Below are positions 9,998 to 20,612 of a stretch of DNA of 64,000 nucleotides, piece after piece. Position 1 is the first letter of the stretch; every line of letters starts with the position of its first letter. The position numbers and the translations under genes are program-made. Under the pieces are notes generated by a model. The model had not been told where the DNA came from. It saw only the letters and a list, made by a program, of their open reading frames with translations, and ran no database searches. Source of the stretch: Bos javanicus (taxonomy: Eukaryota; Chordata; Mammalia; Artiodactyla; Bovidae); the NCBI RefSeq assembly GCF_032452875.1, contig NC_083883.1, positions 57,658,698-57,722,697 on the forward strand. Reading direction: 5' to 3'.

Positions 9998-10080
9998 TAT
10001 TTCTTCATCAAGCATGTATTGAGTGTCTCCTGTGTGCCAGGCGCTGCATCAGTCACTGGACAGGGCAGGTAAAGTGTTCC
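9998..10080 (-). mobile_element. L2 3' end fragment
   Basis: Antisense L2 terminus: 'gcatgtattgagtgtctcc' then 'tgtgtgccaggcgctgc'. Confidence 0.55.
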
Positions 10081-10435
10081 CTTCGCCTCTTTCTGTCGTA
10101 AGCACTTTATAGACCAGGGGGAAAGCAGGTTGTGAATGGAAGCGCCCAGTCATCATTACCCTGATGGTGCAATGGAACCAGGAGATGGGTGCCTAAGCCT
10201 GCAGAAGAAAGCCCAGATAGTTAACCTTAGACTCTCCTGTTCACCCACTACCTACCACTTCCCAGAACCCCACTATTGACAATGATCGTTTCTCCCTCTG
10301 GGAAAGTACCAGTCTTTTGGGACCGGGTTTACCAGGAGTGGATAAAAATAATTTAAATGGTCAGATATTAAATTTCTATGGAATTCCTGTCCTATCTTAA
10401 GGCTTTACAGGGATAATTGAACTCAAGCTTCATAC
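10081..10435. other. Unique sequence, no gene seen
   Basis: No repeat or coding signal recognised. Confidence 0.4.
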
Positions 10436-10439
10436 ATCC

Positions 10440-10545
10440 ATATATCATAAACATACGATAATATTTATCATACCCATTTACAGATAAGGACAGTAAGACT
10501 CAGAGAGGCTATGTGACTTGCCCAAAGTAGACTGGGGCAATTCTT
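10440..10545 (-). mobile_element. MIR fragment
   Basis: Antisense MIR core: 'cccatttacagataaggac', 'actcagagaggctatgtgac', 'ttgcccaaag'. Confidence 0.65.
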
Positions 10546-11048
10546 GTCCGCAGTGCCCCTTGTAAGGTGGGGCATTGAAAAATTCCATCTGTCTTTCTGA
10601 CCAATAGTCCAAAGAAGCTGGTTCTTTGCCTTCCTGCTTCTTTTTTCCTAGGGACCTGCCAGAAGTGGCCAGGAATGCTGCCAAGGGCAGCTGGTCTTGC
10701 ACAGCTGTATGGAGGAGCTTTTGAGATGTGCTGTCAAGGAACTAGGGTCCCTTCCTCCCCTAGGCTCCTCCCAGCTTCCAAACCCCAGTGCCCTAGGTCA
10801 ACCTTGGGTCCCTGAAGGAGGTCCACAGCACGAGGCCAGTCATGCTTCTCATTCCCCTCCATCCTCACCTCTGGTCCTGATGGCTCCAGAGAATGCCTCA
10901 TGGCTGCTGCCTGGTATTCCATCTAATGTCCCCAGGAAGCAGGACATCAAGGTGCTTGCTGTTAAGTATGTCATCAGTAAATCCCGCTTCCTCACTCCTA
11001 GCAGGATGGGGGTCTGGCTGGCTGAGCCTGAGGTTGCCCTTAACAGAA
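10546..11048. other. Unique sequence, no gene seen
   Basis: No repeat recognised. A 119-codon open frame (10697-11056) runs into the DNA transposon that follows and shows no domain. Confidence 0.4.
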
Positions 11049-11050
11049 TA

Positions 11051-11519
11051 CAGTAAGTCCCCTACATATGAATCTTCAAGTTGCAAACTTTCAAAGATGC
11101 GAGCCTGCATCTGATTCCAGCAGGGAACCGGAACCTGTGCCATTAACATCAGGCCTGAATGAAACTGCAGCTTGCCCTCCGTCTCCTATTGCTGACGATC
11201 CTTCAGCTCTGGCATCTCCCACTTTGTCTCCCTCCTCCAGCCAGTAACTCTTGTCTGTTCACGTGATGCCAGCCCCTATATGCCAGCTGCTGTACTGTGC
11301 TACTCTACTTTTCAAGGTACTGTACTGCAAGATTAAAACTGTTTTCTCATTTTTTGTTTTTGTTTGTTTGTTACGTATTATTTGTTTGAAAAGTATTGTA
11401 AACCTGTTACAGTACAGTGATATATAGCCAATTATGTTTGTTGGGTACCTAGGCTAACTCTGTTGGACTTATGAACTTGCTTTCAGAAATGAACTCATTC
11501 ATATGTTAGGGGCTTACTA
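11051..11519. mobile_element. Tc1/mariner-like DNA transposon with inverted termini
   Basis: Left end 'cagtaagtcccctacatatg' at 11051. Right end, read on the minus strand, 'tagtaagcccctaacatatg' ending at 11519. Both ends are flanked by TA (11049-11050 and 11520-11521), the duplication of the Tc1/mariner superfamily. The inverted homology extends inward: left 'aagttgcaaactttc', right antisense 'gagttcatttctgaaag'. At 469 bp with no open frame this is a non-autonomous, internally deleted copy. The termini look Tigger-like; the named subfamily is uncertain. Confidence 0.75.
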
Positions 11520-11794
11520 TATTCACTTCTCACACCTTTGGAAGTCCACCCTGGATACTTCAGGGCCCTGCTTTTGAATCATGTTTTACCACATTGTTCC
11601 TGCTTCTTCACCATTGAAAACCTCCCTATCCTTCAAGGCCTAGACTGGACACCACCTTCTCCATGCCGTCTTCCCCACTCCTCAAGCCAGATCTTGCCTC
11701 TCCATCCTCTGCGCTCTCCCAAGATAAGGCTCCCACAAAACAACGCAGCACGGTCTGCACTGTGACCTCTCATGACAGACAGCAGGTCTCCCTT

Positions 11795-11890
11795 TGAGCC
11801 TGGAAACTCTGTGACAGCAAGGATCATGTGTTAGCCTTTACTTTATTCCCCAGCCCACAAATATTGCTTTCTAAAAGTTTACAAAATATA
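11795..11890 (+). mobile_element. L2 3' UTR fragment
   Basis: Sense L2 signature: 'actctgtgacagcaaggatc' then 'tttattccccagccca'. Weak to moderate. Confidence 0.45.
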
Positions 11891-11949
11891 AGTGCATGAA
11901 GAGCCAGACAGCGAACCTCATCCCGCTTGTATGTGGATAAGTCATCTAG

Positions 11950-12115
11950 GATTAATCCATGGACATTTCTTAAGTGCCTACTATGTGCCAAGCATTATGT
12001 CATGTGCTAAGAATACAAAGTTGAATAAGGTCCTTCTTTGAGAGTATTCAGTCTACTTGGTGAGACGTACAAGTGAACAGAAAATTCCAGTACAGAGGCA
12101 CTGAGGAGGCAAACC
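11950..12115 (-). mobile_element. L2 3' end fragment
   Basis: Antisense L2: 'cttaagtgcctactatgtgc', 'gaatacaaagttgaataagg', 'gagagtattcagtctacttg'. Confidence 0.65.
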
Positions 12116-12321
12116 TAACTCAAAGTGGGAGACGAGGCGGAGAGAGAAGAGAACGGTGCTGAGGGGACTGTTCAGAGCAGATGCTGTGAGAGCTGCTCCA
12201 GCAGAGTGCTCTGGGTCCCGCCTGTCCCCCTGACACCCCTGCCTGACTGTCCCTGTAGCCTGCTTGCCTCTCCCCGCCTGCTCACATACTCTTGACCAGA
12301 CACCTTTTTTGTGTATTGCAG

Positions 12322-12400
12322 AGGGATCTGGCCACCCTTCGCTACTGGGAATGGAAAGACAAACTGGAGGAATTTGTGAGAGAGCATCAGTCAGCAGAAG
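12322..12400 (+). CDS. Candidate 79-bp coding exon, gene unknown
   Basis: A splice-acceptor-like T-rich stretch ending 'tttttgtgtattgcag' closes at 12321. The segment 12322-12400 is open in the frame starting at 12322 and ends 'cagaag' before GT at 12401 ('gtcagc', a modest donor). It encodes 26 residues plus one base (phase 0 in, phase 1 out). The sequence is charged and helix-like: 'DLATLRYWEWKDKLEEF' then 'VREHQSAE'. It lies between an L2 and a MER5 fragment and is not itself a known repeat. I do not recognise the protein. The alternative is chance: no partner exon was found in the window, and the donor is not strong. Confidence 0.3.
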
Positions 12401-12429
12401 GTCAGCCAAAGCGACCCAGTCCACCCTCC

Positions 12430-12570
12430 CCCAGCCACTCAAAGTATGGTCATGGGTCGGTATCATCAGCATCACCAGGGAGATTATTAAAAATGCAGAA
12501 TCTCAGGCTCCGCCTTGAACATACTGGATCCAGAAGTCTCCTTTTAAACAAGAGTCCCAAGTGATTCATA
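12430..12570 (+). mobile_element. MER5 (hAT-Charlie) fragment
   Basis: Matches the near-palindromic MER5A/B type: 'catcagcatcaccagggag', 'aaaaatgcagaatctcaggc', 'ggatccagaagtctcc', 'gtcccaagtgattc'. Confidence 0.7.
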
Positions 12571-12575
12571 AAAGA

Positions 12576-12737
12576 CTAAAAGTGGCTCAGAGGGTAAAGA
12601 ATTTGCCTGCAATGCAGGAGACTCGGATTCAATCCTTGGGTTAGGATCCCCTGGAGAAGGAAATGGCAACCCACTCCAGTATTCTTGCTTGGAAAATCCC
12701 ATAGACCGAGGAGCCGGACAGGCTACAGTCCATGGGG
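12576..12737 (+). mobile_element. Bov-tA SINE, 3' part missing
   Basis: Head 'agtggctcagagggtaaag', body 'ccactccagtattcttgc', then 'ggctacagtccatggggg'. It stops before the usual 'gtcgcaaagagtcggacacg' tail, which suggests a deletion after insertion. Confidence 0.85.
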
Positions 12738-12780
12738 GTTATTATTGACACTTGAAAGACAGTGGTGTAATCCACACCTT

Positions 12781-12910
12781 ATTTGTTTATCTATTTGGCC
12801 ACACAGCACAGCATTCTTTCGAGATTTTAATTCCCTCAGAGCAGGAATCAAACCTCTGCCCCCTGCAGTAGAAGGGAGGAGTCTTAACCACAGAACTGCC
12901 AGGAAGTCCC
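12781..12910 (-). mobile_element. CHR-type SINE, shortened
   Basis: Antisense: 'ctatttggccacacagcac', 'gcaggaatcaaacctctgcc', ending 'ctgccaggaagtccc'. Possible direct repeats: 'taatccacacctt' before and 'taacccatagctt' after (imperfect). Confidence 0.75.
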
Positions 12911-12923
12911 TAACCCATAGCTT

Positions 12924-13440
12924 TAAATTAGCCTTCTCTGGACCAGATTCAGGGTCCTTCTTCATAGGAATGGGGGCTGGAGACCTCTTTTGTGTACTGG
13001 CTACTGAAGAAGTTTGTATAAGTGAAATTGACATGTAAAGCTTCTTACCAGAGAAGAATGAGAGGGAGAGACACACAGGAGGAAAGCGGGAGCGCCCACC
13101 CTTAGCTGGACCTCAGTTTATGTGATCTGATGAATTTCAGGTTAGTTGTTGGAGGAGAGACATCTCCTGTCACCCTCGGCCCCAGTGTCTGCCTCCTGCT
13201 GATGGCTGCATCTCAGCACTGCATCCTTGCCTGCAGGGCCGCGACCCCCAGGAGGGCTGGGACTTTTGCTGTGCCAAGACTTGCCTACTGGGTCTGGGGA
13301 TACCATTCACCCTGGAGGAGTGACTTAACTGCCTGGGACAGGGTGAACAGGAGAAGCAAGCCTCACGGTCAGTCACAGATGCTGCCACCTGGCATCTCAG
13401 AAAAAGTCAGGGACTGACAGTGGACACAGCTGTAATAAGC
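12924..13440. other. Unique sequence, no gene seen
   Basis: No repeat or coding signal recognised. Confidence 0.4.
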
Positions 13441-13444
13441 ATGA

Positions 13445-13685
13445 TAATTGCATTTATTGAACACTTTCCGTGACCAGCACCGTGCTAACATTACACACAT
13501 TCTCTCTAATGACCTCAAAGACTCTTCAAAGCAAGCGACATCCCTCCCTTTTAAAATAGAACAAAGGAGGCCAAAAGAAACAAGTAACTTACACAAGCTC
13601 CCACAGATGGCAAGACAGAGGCTGGAATTGGAACTCAGAGCTGTTTACACCAGAGCCTGCAGTCTTTCCACTGCCCCAGCTTCCT
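13445..13685 (-). mobile_element. MIR SINE, nearly full length
   Basis: Antisense MIR over about 240 bp: 'catttattgaacactttcc', 'agcaccgtgctaacattac', 'acaagctcccacagatggc', 'gctggaattggaactcagag', 'gcctgcagtctttccactg'. Confidence 0.75.
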
Positions 13686-13689
13686 TGGC

Positions 13690-15115
13690 ACAGTGAGCAT
13701 CGCCTCCCAGGGATGGCATGTCCTTTTTCTGAGCCCCTGACTGTTGGGTGTCTACAGTGGAGGTGGTACCTAGGACTGAGTGAGACCCACATGGGAGCCA
13801 TCACCTCACAGGAGCTGCCCATCAATTCCCATGGCTTCCTCCTCAGTCAGAAGCCAGCACACCAGCTTCTACCTCAGTTTCCCTATATTTTCGAAGCAGG
13901 CCGCTATACATGATAATTAATTATCTCACCAGTGCTGAAGGGATAATAACAGTATAGTACTTGCGAGACAAAATGCAGTATCCACTATTATTTCTTCTGC
14001 TATAAATCCCTTCTTCCCTGTAATGGAGAGTAGGAAACGTTCTCTGGGAAGGTGTATCACCAAGTGCTGTGTTTGGCACTAGGCATGCTTCCTGAATGAA
14101 CACGTGAATGAAAACTCCAGAGCTTGTTTGACTCTACTCCAAGTTGCCTTCCGTATGCACACTCTGTCACTCACATAAAATAGGGCAGCCATGCAGTGAA
14201 AACCACTGAGGGATCACTTCCCACTCCTCCACAGAGCACACTGTGCTCCCGTTCAGGGATAAAACAATTCATCATTTTTTTTTTTTAAGTAAAACAGTAG
14301 GTGTGTCTGTTGTAGGACATGTAATTACCCAGTTGGATTTTTATCAACTAGAAACCCAAGTCAAGTTTTTGAAAAAAGTCTCTATAAGAGTGTTAATGAC
14401 ATCAACTGAGCTGGGGTTTCCAGAGGGCATAACCTGTGAAGGTGGAGAGGAAACCTCTTCAAGATCTTCCACGTGGAGTCTTTGAGTACATGGAGTCTTT
14501 GAGTTGGTTTCCAGGAGGCAACTCTGGGTGCTGGATGGGAAAAGAGGAGGAAGGGCTGGACCCCTTAGAACAGAGATATGAGTCTGGGGGCTTTATGCCC
14601 CCAGAAATGAATACCTTTGGCTCTCACCTGTCTGACGTTTGAGCATCTCAACTCAGGAACTCAGGGGCAGGGACTCTCCCAGCATCTGTCTTCTTCCAGC
14701 ACTTGGCAGAGAGAGACTCTCAGAGGCTGAATCGGACCCTCGGTCCTCCTGTGCGCGTGTCATTATGCGGCTCACATGCCTCCTGGTCCCTCCAGCCCAA
14801 CCCACAGCCCCACCTCCTCTTTTATCCTCTCCTGTCTCCTGAGCCCAGTCAGCCAACTGTAATAGCATCAGGCGACTCAGAGTGTGTGGAGTACAGGGAA
14901 ATCTACATAGGTACCAGATGGAGGTCAAGAAGTTCAGCTCATTGATACTGTGACCTCTGCCCCAGCAATATTTCCTGTCTCCAGGGGCACAAAATTGGTT
15001 ACTTCATTAATCCCTGAGACCTGTCACAGCCCATTTGGGAATTTCTTTTTTTTAATTATAAAAATATGATAACTCATTTACAGGAGACTTGGAAAGTACA
15101 GAACAAATTTACATA
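13690..15115. other. Unique sequence, no gene seen
   Basis: No repeat family recognised over about 1.4 kb. A short direct repeat 'tggagtctttgagt' occurs at 14474-14487 and 14491-14504. T runs at about 14276-14286 and near 15048. Confidence 0.4.
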
Positions 15116-15118
15116 CGT

Positions 15119-15336
15119 GCTGCATGCTGTGCTTAGCCGCTCAGTTGTGTCCGACTCTTTGCAACCCCATGGACTGTAGCCCACCAGGCTGCTCTGTCCA
15201 TGGAGATTCTCCAGGTAAGAATACTGGAGTGGGTTGACACGCCCTCTTCCACAGTATATTCCCAGCCCAGGGATTGAACCCAGGTTTCCCACATTGCAGG
15301 CAGATTCTTTACCATCTGAGCCACCAGGGAAGCCCC
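15119..15336 (-). mobile_element. Bov-tA SINE
   Basis: Antisense full-length copy: tail 'gctcagttgtgtccgactc', body 'aatactggagtgggttgac', head 'gccaccagggaagcccc'. Confidence 0.95.
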
Positions 15337-15399
15337 ACTGTATATTACAATTGCTTGTTTTAAGTAGATAAGTTAAGACTTTTAGTTGGAGTTTCAATA

Positions 15400-15645
15400 T
15401 CAAACTCTCAGAAATTAATTGAATATACAGAGAACTAGAAGAATATAGTAGACCTAAAAAGCATTATGAACCAATTCGATGTAATTAAGATTTCTCCATT
15501 TTTACACAACAGTAGAATACAAATTCTATTCAAGTCCCCATAGACTATAAACTAGGAGACATTGCAACACACCCAGAGACATAAGATCGGGTGCAGAAAT
15601 TTAATGGTCTAGAGGTATTGAAATCATACAGAGTCTGTTATCTTA
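15400..15645 (+). mobile_element. Old L1 ORF2 fragment
   Basis: Follows L1 ORF2 in order: 'aaccaattcgatgtaattaa', 'acacaacagtagaatacaaa', 'attctattcaagtccccat', 'gaaatcatacagagtctg'. In L1 this lies in the endonuclease-coding part of ORF2. Reading frames are destroyed. Confidence 0.65.
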
Positions 15646-15796
15646 TTATGCCCACCAGGACCCAGGAGAAAGGAGCAGTGACCTCACAAGAGACTCAGCC
15701 AGACTTACCTGTGAGTGGGAGTCTGTGGCAGGGGTGTGGGTTGACAGTGGCCTGCCACGTGGTCAGGGGCACTGGCAGCTGCAGTCCTGGGAGATG

Positions 15797-15999
15797 TGGT
15801 GGTGGTTTGGTCTCTAAGTCGTGCTCAACTCTTGCAATCCCATGAATTGTAGCCTGCCAGGCTCCTCTGTCCATGGGATTCTCCAGGCAAGAATAGTGGA
15901 GTGGATAGCCATTTCCTTCTCCAGAGGATCTTTCCGACCCAGGAATCAAACTCAGGCCTCCTGCATTGCAGGCATATTTTTACTGACTGAGGGAAGACC
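15797..15999 (-). mobile_element. Bov-tA SINE
   Basis: Antisense: 'ctaagtcgtgctcaactc', 'ccaggctcctctgtccatg', 'gacccaggaatcaaactc', and a degraded head ending 'gactgagggaagacc'. Confidence 0.9.
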
Positions 16000-16017
16000 T
16001 TAAAAGTTTAAAAAAGT

Positions 16018-16062
16018 AAAGAGGAATTGAAATCATACAGAGTCTTTTATTTTATTATGGGG
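16018..16062 (+). repeat. Second copy of a 42-bp L1 ORF2 segment
   Basis: 'attgaaatcatacagagtct' recurs here after also occurring at about 15618-15637, and the similarity runs on through 'tta(t)tttattatg'. The two copies sit about 405 bp apart and flank unique DNA plus the 15797-15999 SINE. Confidence 0.7.
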
Positions 16063-16289
16063 ATTTCCGTAACTTTAGGATCTTGCTATTCCAGGTCCAA
16101 GAGTCTCAAATCCAGGACATGAAGCCTGGCATGTGCAGCTGATCCTACCATCTCATACAGAAGGGAGAGAAAGAAGCGAGAGAGGGCTTGCATCTGAACA
16201 AATGGAGGGAAATGGAAGTGGTTTTAGCCTAGGTTGGCATTTTGTGAACCCAGAGAGTTGGTAAAGAAATAAATTTTCAATCTTGTAAT

Positions 16290-16620
16290 TGTTTATTATT
16301 CAGTTATGGTTTATTGAGCACCTACTATGTCCAGATACAGTGCTTCCTACAAAAGTAAACAGTCAAATACAAAAGTGTGATAAGTGATTATCTGAGCATT
16401 CCCAGAGTGTTGGGGAAACCCAGAGAAACATCTGTGTAATCTCTGAACCAGGGAAGACTTCCTGGAGGAGATGACAGTTGAGTCAAATTTTGAACGACAA
16501 AATCAGGAAAGAGCATGATAAGTTCAGAAAGTGCAATGGTTTCAGATGGATGGAGAGAGGGATGAAGATGGGAGAAGAAGGGGATGGGTCTAAAGATGTA
16601 GAGAGGGTGCAAATCATTAG
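16290..16620 (-). mobile_element. L2 3' region
   Basis: Antisense L2: 'ggtttattgagcacctacta', then 'agacttcctggaggagatg', 'acagttgagtcaaattttg', 'caggaaagagcatga'. Order matches the L2 3' end. Confidence 0.7.
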
Positions 16621-16624
16621 AGGC

Positions 16625-17415
16625 TTATATACAAAGCCAAGGGTGTTAACATGATTTTAATAGGGGACCAGTGACAATCTGAATATGGGCAAGTATACAG
16701 TCAGGTTTATATCTTGCAAAAATTACCCTGAGCATGTGCCATGAAAGCTGGATCGGAAAAAGAATGAATTAAAAGTTACTCAAATAATTCAGATGAAGAT
16801 TGAAGATGGATGGAACTTAGGTAATGACCTGGAAATGAGGACAGGAGGACAGAATGGAAAGAAGTGGAAAGGGAAAGAGATAGCACATGGTTACTGAATA
16901 ACTGGGGTGTTTCTAGAAAGAGAGAATGGCTGAGAGAAGTTTCCAGTTTCAGTGACCCATTCACCACTATAAGAAACAAGGTGAGAGGTGCGAATGTGAG
17001 GAAAAGACGGCAGGTCAGGACCTACTGAGTCTGCAGTTTGAGGCGTCTGGCCATCCAGATGGAGGCGTCCACCAAGCTCCCCCATCATCCCGTGCCCAGT
17101 TCTCAGGAGCCATGAGAAGCAGAAACAGAGCCCCTCCCAGGAGCTGACACTGTACAGCTGGACAGATTTGCTGTCTTGTGTGTGGCAAAGCTGGCCATGC
17201 TGAGGGGTATGGGACCACTCTGACTCCTGCAGAGCGGGCAGAGGCTGTTTATTACCCAAGGCACTTCTGCCCCCTTGCCTGGACTCCTGAATGAATATGG
17301 AGATTCTGTCCTTCACTCAGCACTGTGGCAATGACAAGTGGCAAGGAGGTAAGATTGCTGGATAAAAGAACATCCAGTTACATTTGAGTCTCAGATAAAC
17401 AGCAATTTTTGTTTA
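16625..17415. other. Unique or L2-like sequence, no gene seen
   Basis: Purine-rich. The first part (to about 16860) may be a further diverged L2 stretch ('gaatgaattaaaagttactc', 'gatggatggaacttagg'), but I cannot confirm it. Confidence 0.35.
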
Positions 17416-17432
17416 GAATATGTGTCCCAAAT

Positions 17433-17643
17433 GGGCTTCCTGGGTGGCTCAGTGGTAAAGAATCTACCTGCCAGTGTAGGAGATGTGTGTTCAATCCCTG
17501 GGTCGGGAAGATCGCCTGGAATAGGAAATGGCAATCCATTCTAATAGTCTCACCTGGAGAATCCCATGAACAGAGGAGCCTGGTGGGTTACAGTCCATGG
17601 GGTCACAAAGAGTCAGGCATGACTGAACGGCTGTGTATGCACC
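17433..17643 (+). mobile_element. Bov-tA SINE
   Basis: Sense copy: 'gggcttcctgggtggctcag', 'caatccctgggtcgggaag', 'agtccatggggtcacaaag', 'gtcaggcatgactgaacgg'. Imperfect target-site duplication 'atgtgtcccaaat' / 'catgtcctaaat'. Confidence 0.95.
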
Positions 17644-17659
17644 CATGTCCTAAATTTTG

Positions 17660-18020
17660 CATGGGATTTACTAATACTAAAATTTTCTTCATTGTCTATC
17701 TGAACTTCAAATTTAACTGGGGATCCTGTGTTTTTATTTGCTAAACCTGGCAGCCCTGCAGGCAGAACTCATGTCCACATTCTGATCCTACTAGGCTCAG
17801 AAACTTAGACTTGTCCTAGTAGCAAAATAAGCACTCGGGGTAGCCCTGGCCAGATCTGCTGGCCCCATCGTGTGCCCTCCTCACCCAAGGAAGCCTGAGG
17901 GCTGTGCCTTTGCTTGTGCGTGGTGGGGGATATTGACCTTCCACTAAAGGGCATCAGTACAGTACAGCACGGCTGAGGGCTCCTAGAGGATCCTCAGTAT
18001 ATATCTGAAGAAAGAGATGG
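17660..18020. other. Unique sequence, no gene seen
   Basis: No repeat or coding signal recognised. Confidence 0.4.
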
Positions 18021-18024
18021 ATGG

Positions 18025-18155
18025 AAAGATCCACACACAGTCACCTTGGGCAAGTTACTTATCTCACCACTTCAATTTCCTCATTAGGAAAATAGAGATA
18101 ATAAAAACCTTGCAGACTTGTTGTGAAGACCCAATGCGATGACTCAGGTAGAGTG
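18025..18155 (+). mobile_element. MIR fragment
   Basis: Sense MIR: 'tcaccttgggcaagttactt', 'cttcaatttcctcattagg', 'aaaatagagataataaaaac', 'ttgttgtgaagacc'. Its 3' side is cut by the Bov-tA that follows. Confidence 0.75.
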
Positions 18156-18164
18156 TCAAGTGCA

Positions 18165-18359
18165 AAGTCAAAGTTGCTCAGTCATGTCCGACTCTGTGAC
18201 TCCAGAGATTGTAGCCACCCAGGCTCCTCTGTCCATGGAATTCTCCAGGCAAGAATACTGGATGGGTTGCCATTTCCTTCTTCAGGGCATCTTCCCGACC
18301 CAGGGATCAAACCCCCGTCTCTTGCATTGCAGGCGGATTTTTTTTTACCATCTGAGCCA
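18165..18359 (-). mobile_element. Bov-tA SINE
   Basis: Antisense: 'gttgctcagtcatgtccgac', 'ttctccaggcaagaatac', 'cagggatcaaacccccgtc'. The head is cut after 'tctgagcca'. Short flanking repeats 'caagtgca' / 'caagtaca'. Confidence 0.9.
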
Positions 18360-18367
18360 CAAGTACA

Positions 18368-19225
18368 GGTCCTCCACAAATGTTCCTCGCCTGCCCCGCC
18401 CACCTGGTCTGCAGGTGACCATCCCCACCCAGCTTTATCTACCTGTGGCCGACATGGACAGGGAGGAGACTCTGGGTTTGGCATCCTTACTCAGCAGTCA
18501 CCCTGACTTTGACCTCTGAGTCAGCACAGAGACCGGTGCTGCAATAGCAAAAGAGATGTGCTGACTTCAATAACTGATTTTGTGTTTTTAGAGCTGTGAG
18601 TCAAAGGAGGGGCTGTCCTAAGTGTCGCTCTTCTCCCTGAGTGAGGACAAGCTTTGTCACTTAATATCCTTTGGCTTATCAGCCTGTCACTCACCCACAA
18701 AAGGAAGTTTCTACACACCTTCTCAGTGAGGCCAGTGGGTATCCAGGCCAAAACCCCATGAATTCAGAGACGTGGATTCTAACCAAATCAGAAGACACCC
18801 CACAAATCCTTTTGCTGGTAGCACCTGAGAACCTTTTGAACGTCTCCCTGTGCCAAATGACCCTTGGCTCCCAGCTAGCTTGGGGCTTTGAGACAGAGGA
18901 GGAAGCAGATGCATCCTGCAGAGTTTGGTTTGATTTGTCATTGTCATCAGTTCCCATTCATATTCCCTTTCAGTTCTGAAATGCTGCTTCCCACCAGGCT
19001 AGTCACCACTCTTTTCCTGCAATCAACACGCTTACTTCTGATTCCATGTCTGCATATCTCCTGCAGGGCCTCCCATCTCCTGAGAGCCAGCTCAGGCTGT
19101 GAGGCATCCTCTGAGGCTTGGTACCCTGAGGCCCTCACCTGTCTGAATTCCTGAAGCCCCGCATCATCCACCAGGAGCCCTTAAGTAAAATCTGCCTTGA
19201 CTTGCTACTTCACTATTTCTCGCAA
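18368..19225. other. Unique sequence, no gene seen
   Basis: No repeat or coding signal recognised. Confidence 0.4.
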
Positions 19226-19229
19226 ATGT

Positions 19230-19365
19230 CTTATTCCCGGATTGTGAGCTCTTGGAAGGAAAGTCAGGATGTGACATTTCTTTCCAGTTCTCTTTAAGCC
19301 TGTACTTGTTCTGGCTCAGGATGTTAGCACATGACAGATGATTAAAGAACAAATGAAAGAATAAA
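19230..19365 (+). mobile_element. L2 3' UTR fragment
   Basis: Sense L2: 'attgtgagctcttggaagg', 'aaagtcaggatgtgac', 'aacaaatgaaagaataaag'. Confidence 0.55.
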
Positions 19366-19619
19366 GAGTCAGTACCAAGGACTTCCATTTGTCCAGAGAC
19401 TTCATGGGGCAACAATTTAGCATATAGGAGTCCTGCTCTGTGTGATTTATATGCTGAGACAGACAAGGTGAGTCTCATAGGGACAGTAGACGCTTTCAGA
19501 AGGATGAGTAGGTGCTGGACCAATGTTTAAATGTTTGCTTTATGCAGAAGCAGAGGGGCAAGCATATTTGAGACCCTGGAAGAATAAATAAAGAAGAGAG
19601 TCTTGAATGTGAGCTTGCT

Positions 19620-19752
19620 CGTTTAGTCGGTCAACAAACACTTTTAATTGCCTCCTATGAACCTCCTTTCCAGGCCCAGAGCTGAGGGCGTTCAGACAGA
19701 TGAGTCATGCTTCCTGCCCCACAGGGCCTCACAACTGAGTGAGTAAAGACTT
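19620..19752 (-). mobile_element. L2 3' end fragment
   Basis: Antisense L2: 'gtcaacaaacacttttaatt', 'gcctcctatgaacc', 'cagggcctcacaactgag'. Confidence 0.5.
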
Positions 19753-19754
19753 TT

Positions 19755-20570
19755 CCTTGGCGGGATTAATCTAGACAGTCTTCCCAGGAGGTTAAATGTC
19801 AAGATCTGCTGGTATAGGAGAGGGGGGTGGAAATGGAAAGAATGGGGAGTGGAACTGGGAAGAACTGAGAGCGAAAAGCTGTTTTGGGCATGCTAGTCAT
19901 AAGAAGCACCAACTGTATAGTTGTCATTGGTTAACAGAGTTACAAAAGAGGCACCCAAAGAACAAGAAACCCAGAAAATGCATCAGGAGATTTGACGTTG
20001 CAAAGCATGAGGCATGATTAAGTCTGGGAAGTGCAGAGGCACCTCACCCCTCTCACTATGTCACCCTGGGGCCCAGCTCTGTGGATTAGCAATGCTGTTT
20101 GCATCCTCTCTTCTCTATCCTGGCTCCAGGAGGGAGTGGGAGGGGTGGTGTGATGTGTGGGACCGAAGGGATGCTAAACAGGCCCTCCATTCAATGGCCA
20201 GGGAGCTGGGAGATCTGTGTGTCCAGCCTGGCCAGGGAGAAGGTGGAGAGGGAGGGCTCCCACCTGGAGAACATTTAAGGAAAAGGAGAAAGGGTCAAGG
20301 AAGAAAGGCTGCGGACCCAGGGATGAAGGCTCATTTTCTTTTCTTTCTACCACCAGACAGCTCTCCTCCTGAGTGTGTCTCTTTAAAATGGAACAGATGG
20401 CATAGTTCTGAACAGCAGCTCTAGCCTAGAGCTGGACCCCTGGAAACCACATCCCCAGCTCCATCAGATTCCATTCTTTATGCTTGAGCCAGAAGCCTTC
20501 CCATAAGACTTAAGCCATCAATCTTGCCTTTCTCCATCACAGTGCACCCAATTCCCATACGTGGGTCATG
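19755..20570. other. Unique sequence, no gene seen
   Basis: No repeat recognised. A 136-codon open frame (20014-20424) has no recognisable domain. Confidence 0.4.

Positions 20571-20574
<4 letters not shown>

Positions 20575-20612
<38 letters not shown>
20575..20612. repeat. (AC)19 microsatellite
   Basis: Uninterrupted AC dinucleotide run on the plus strand; length-variable in populations for tracts of this size. Confidence 0.95.

Noticed and set aside
20575..20612. Regular repeats as a CRISPR array
   Set aside because: Dinucleotide microsatellite without spacers, in a mammalian genome.
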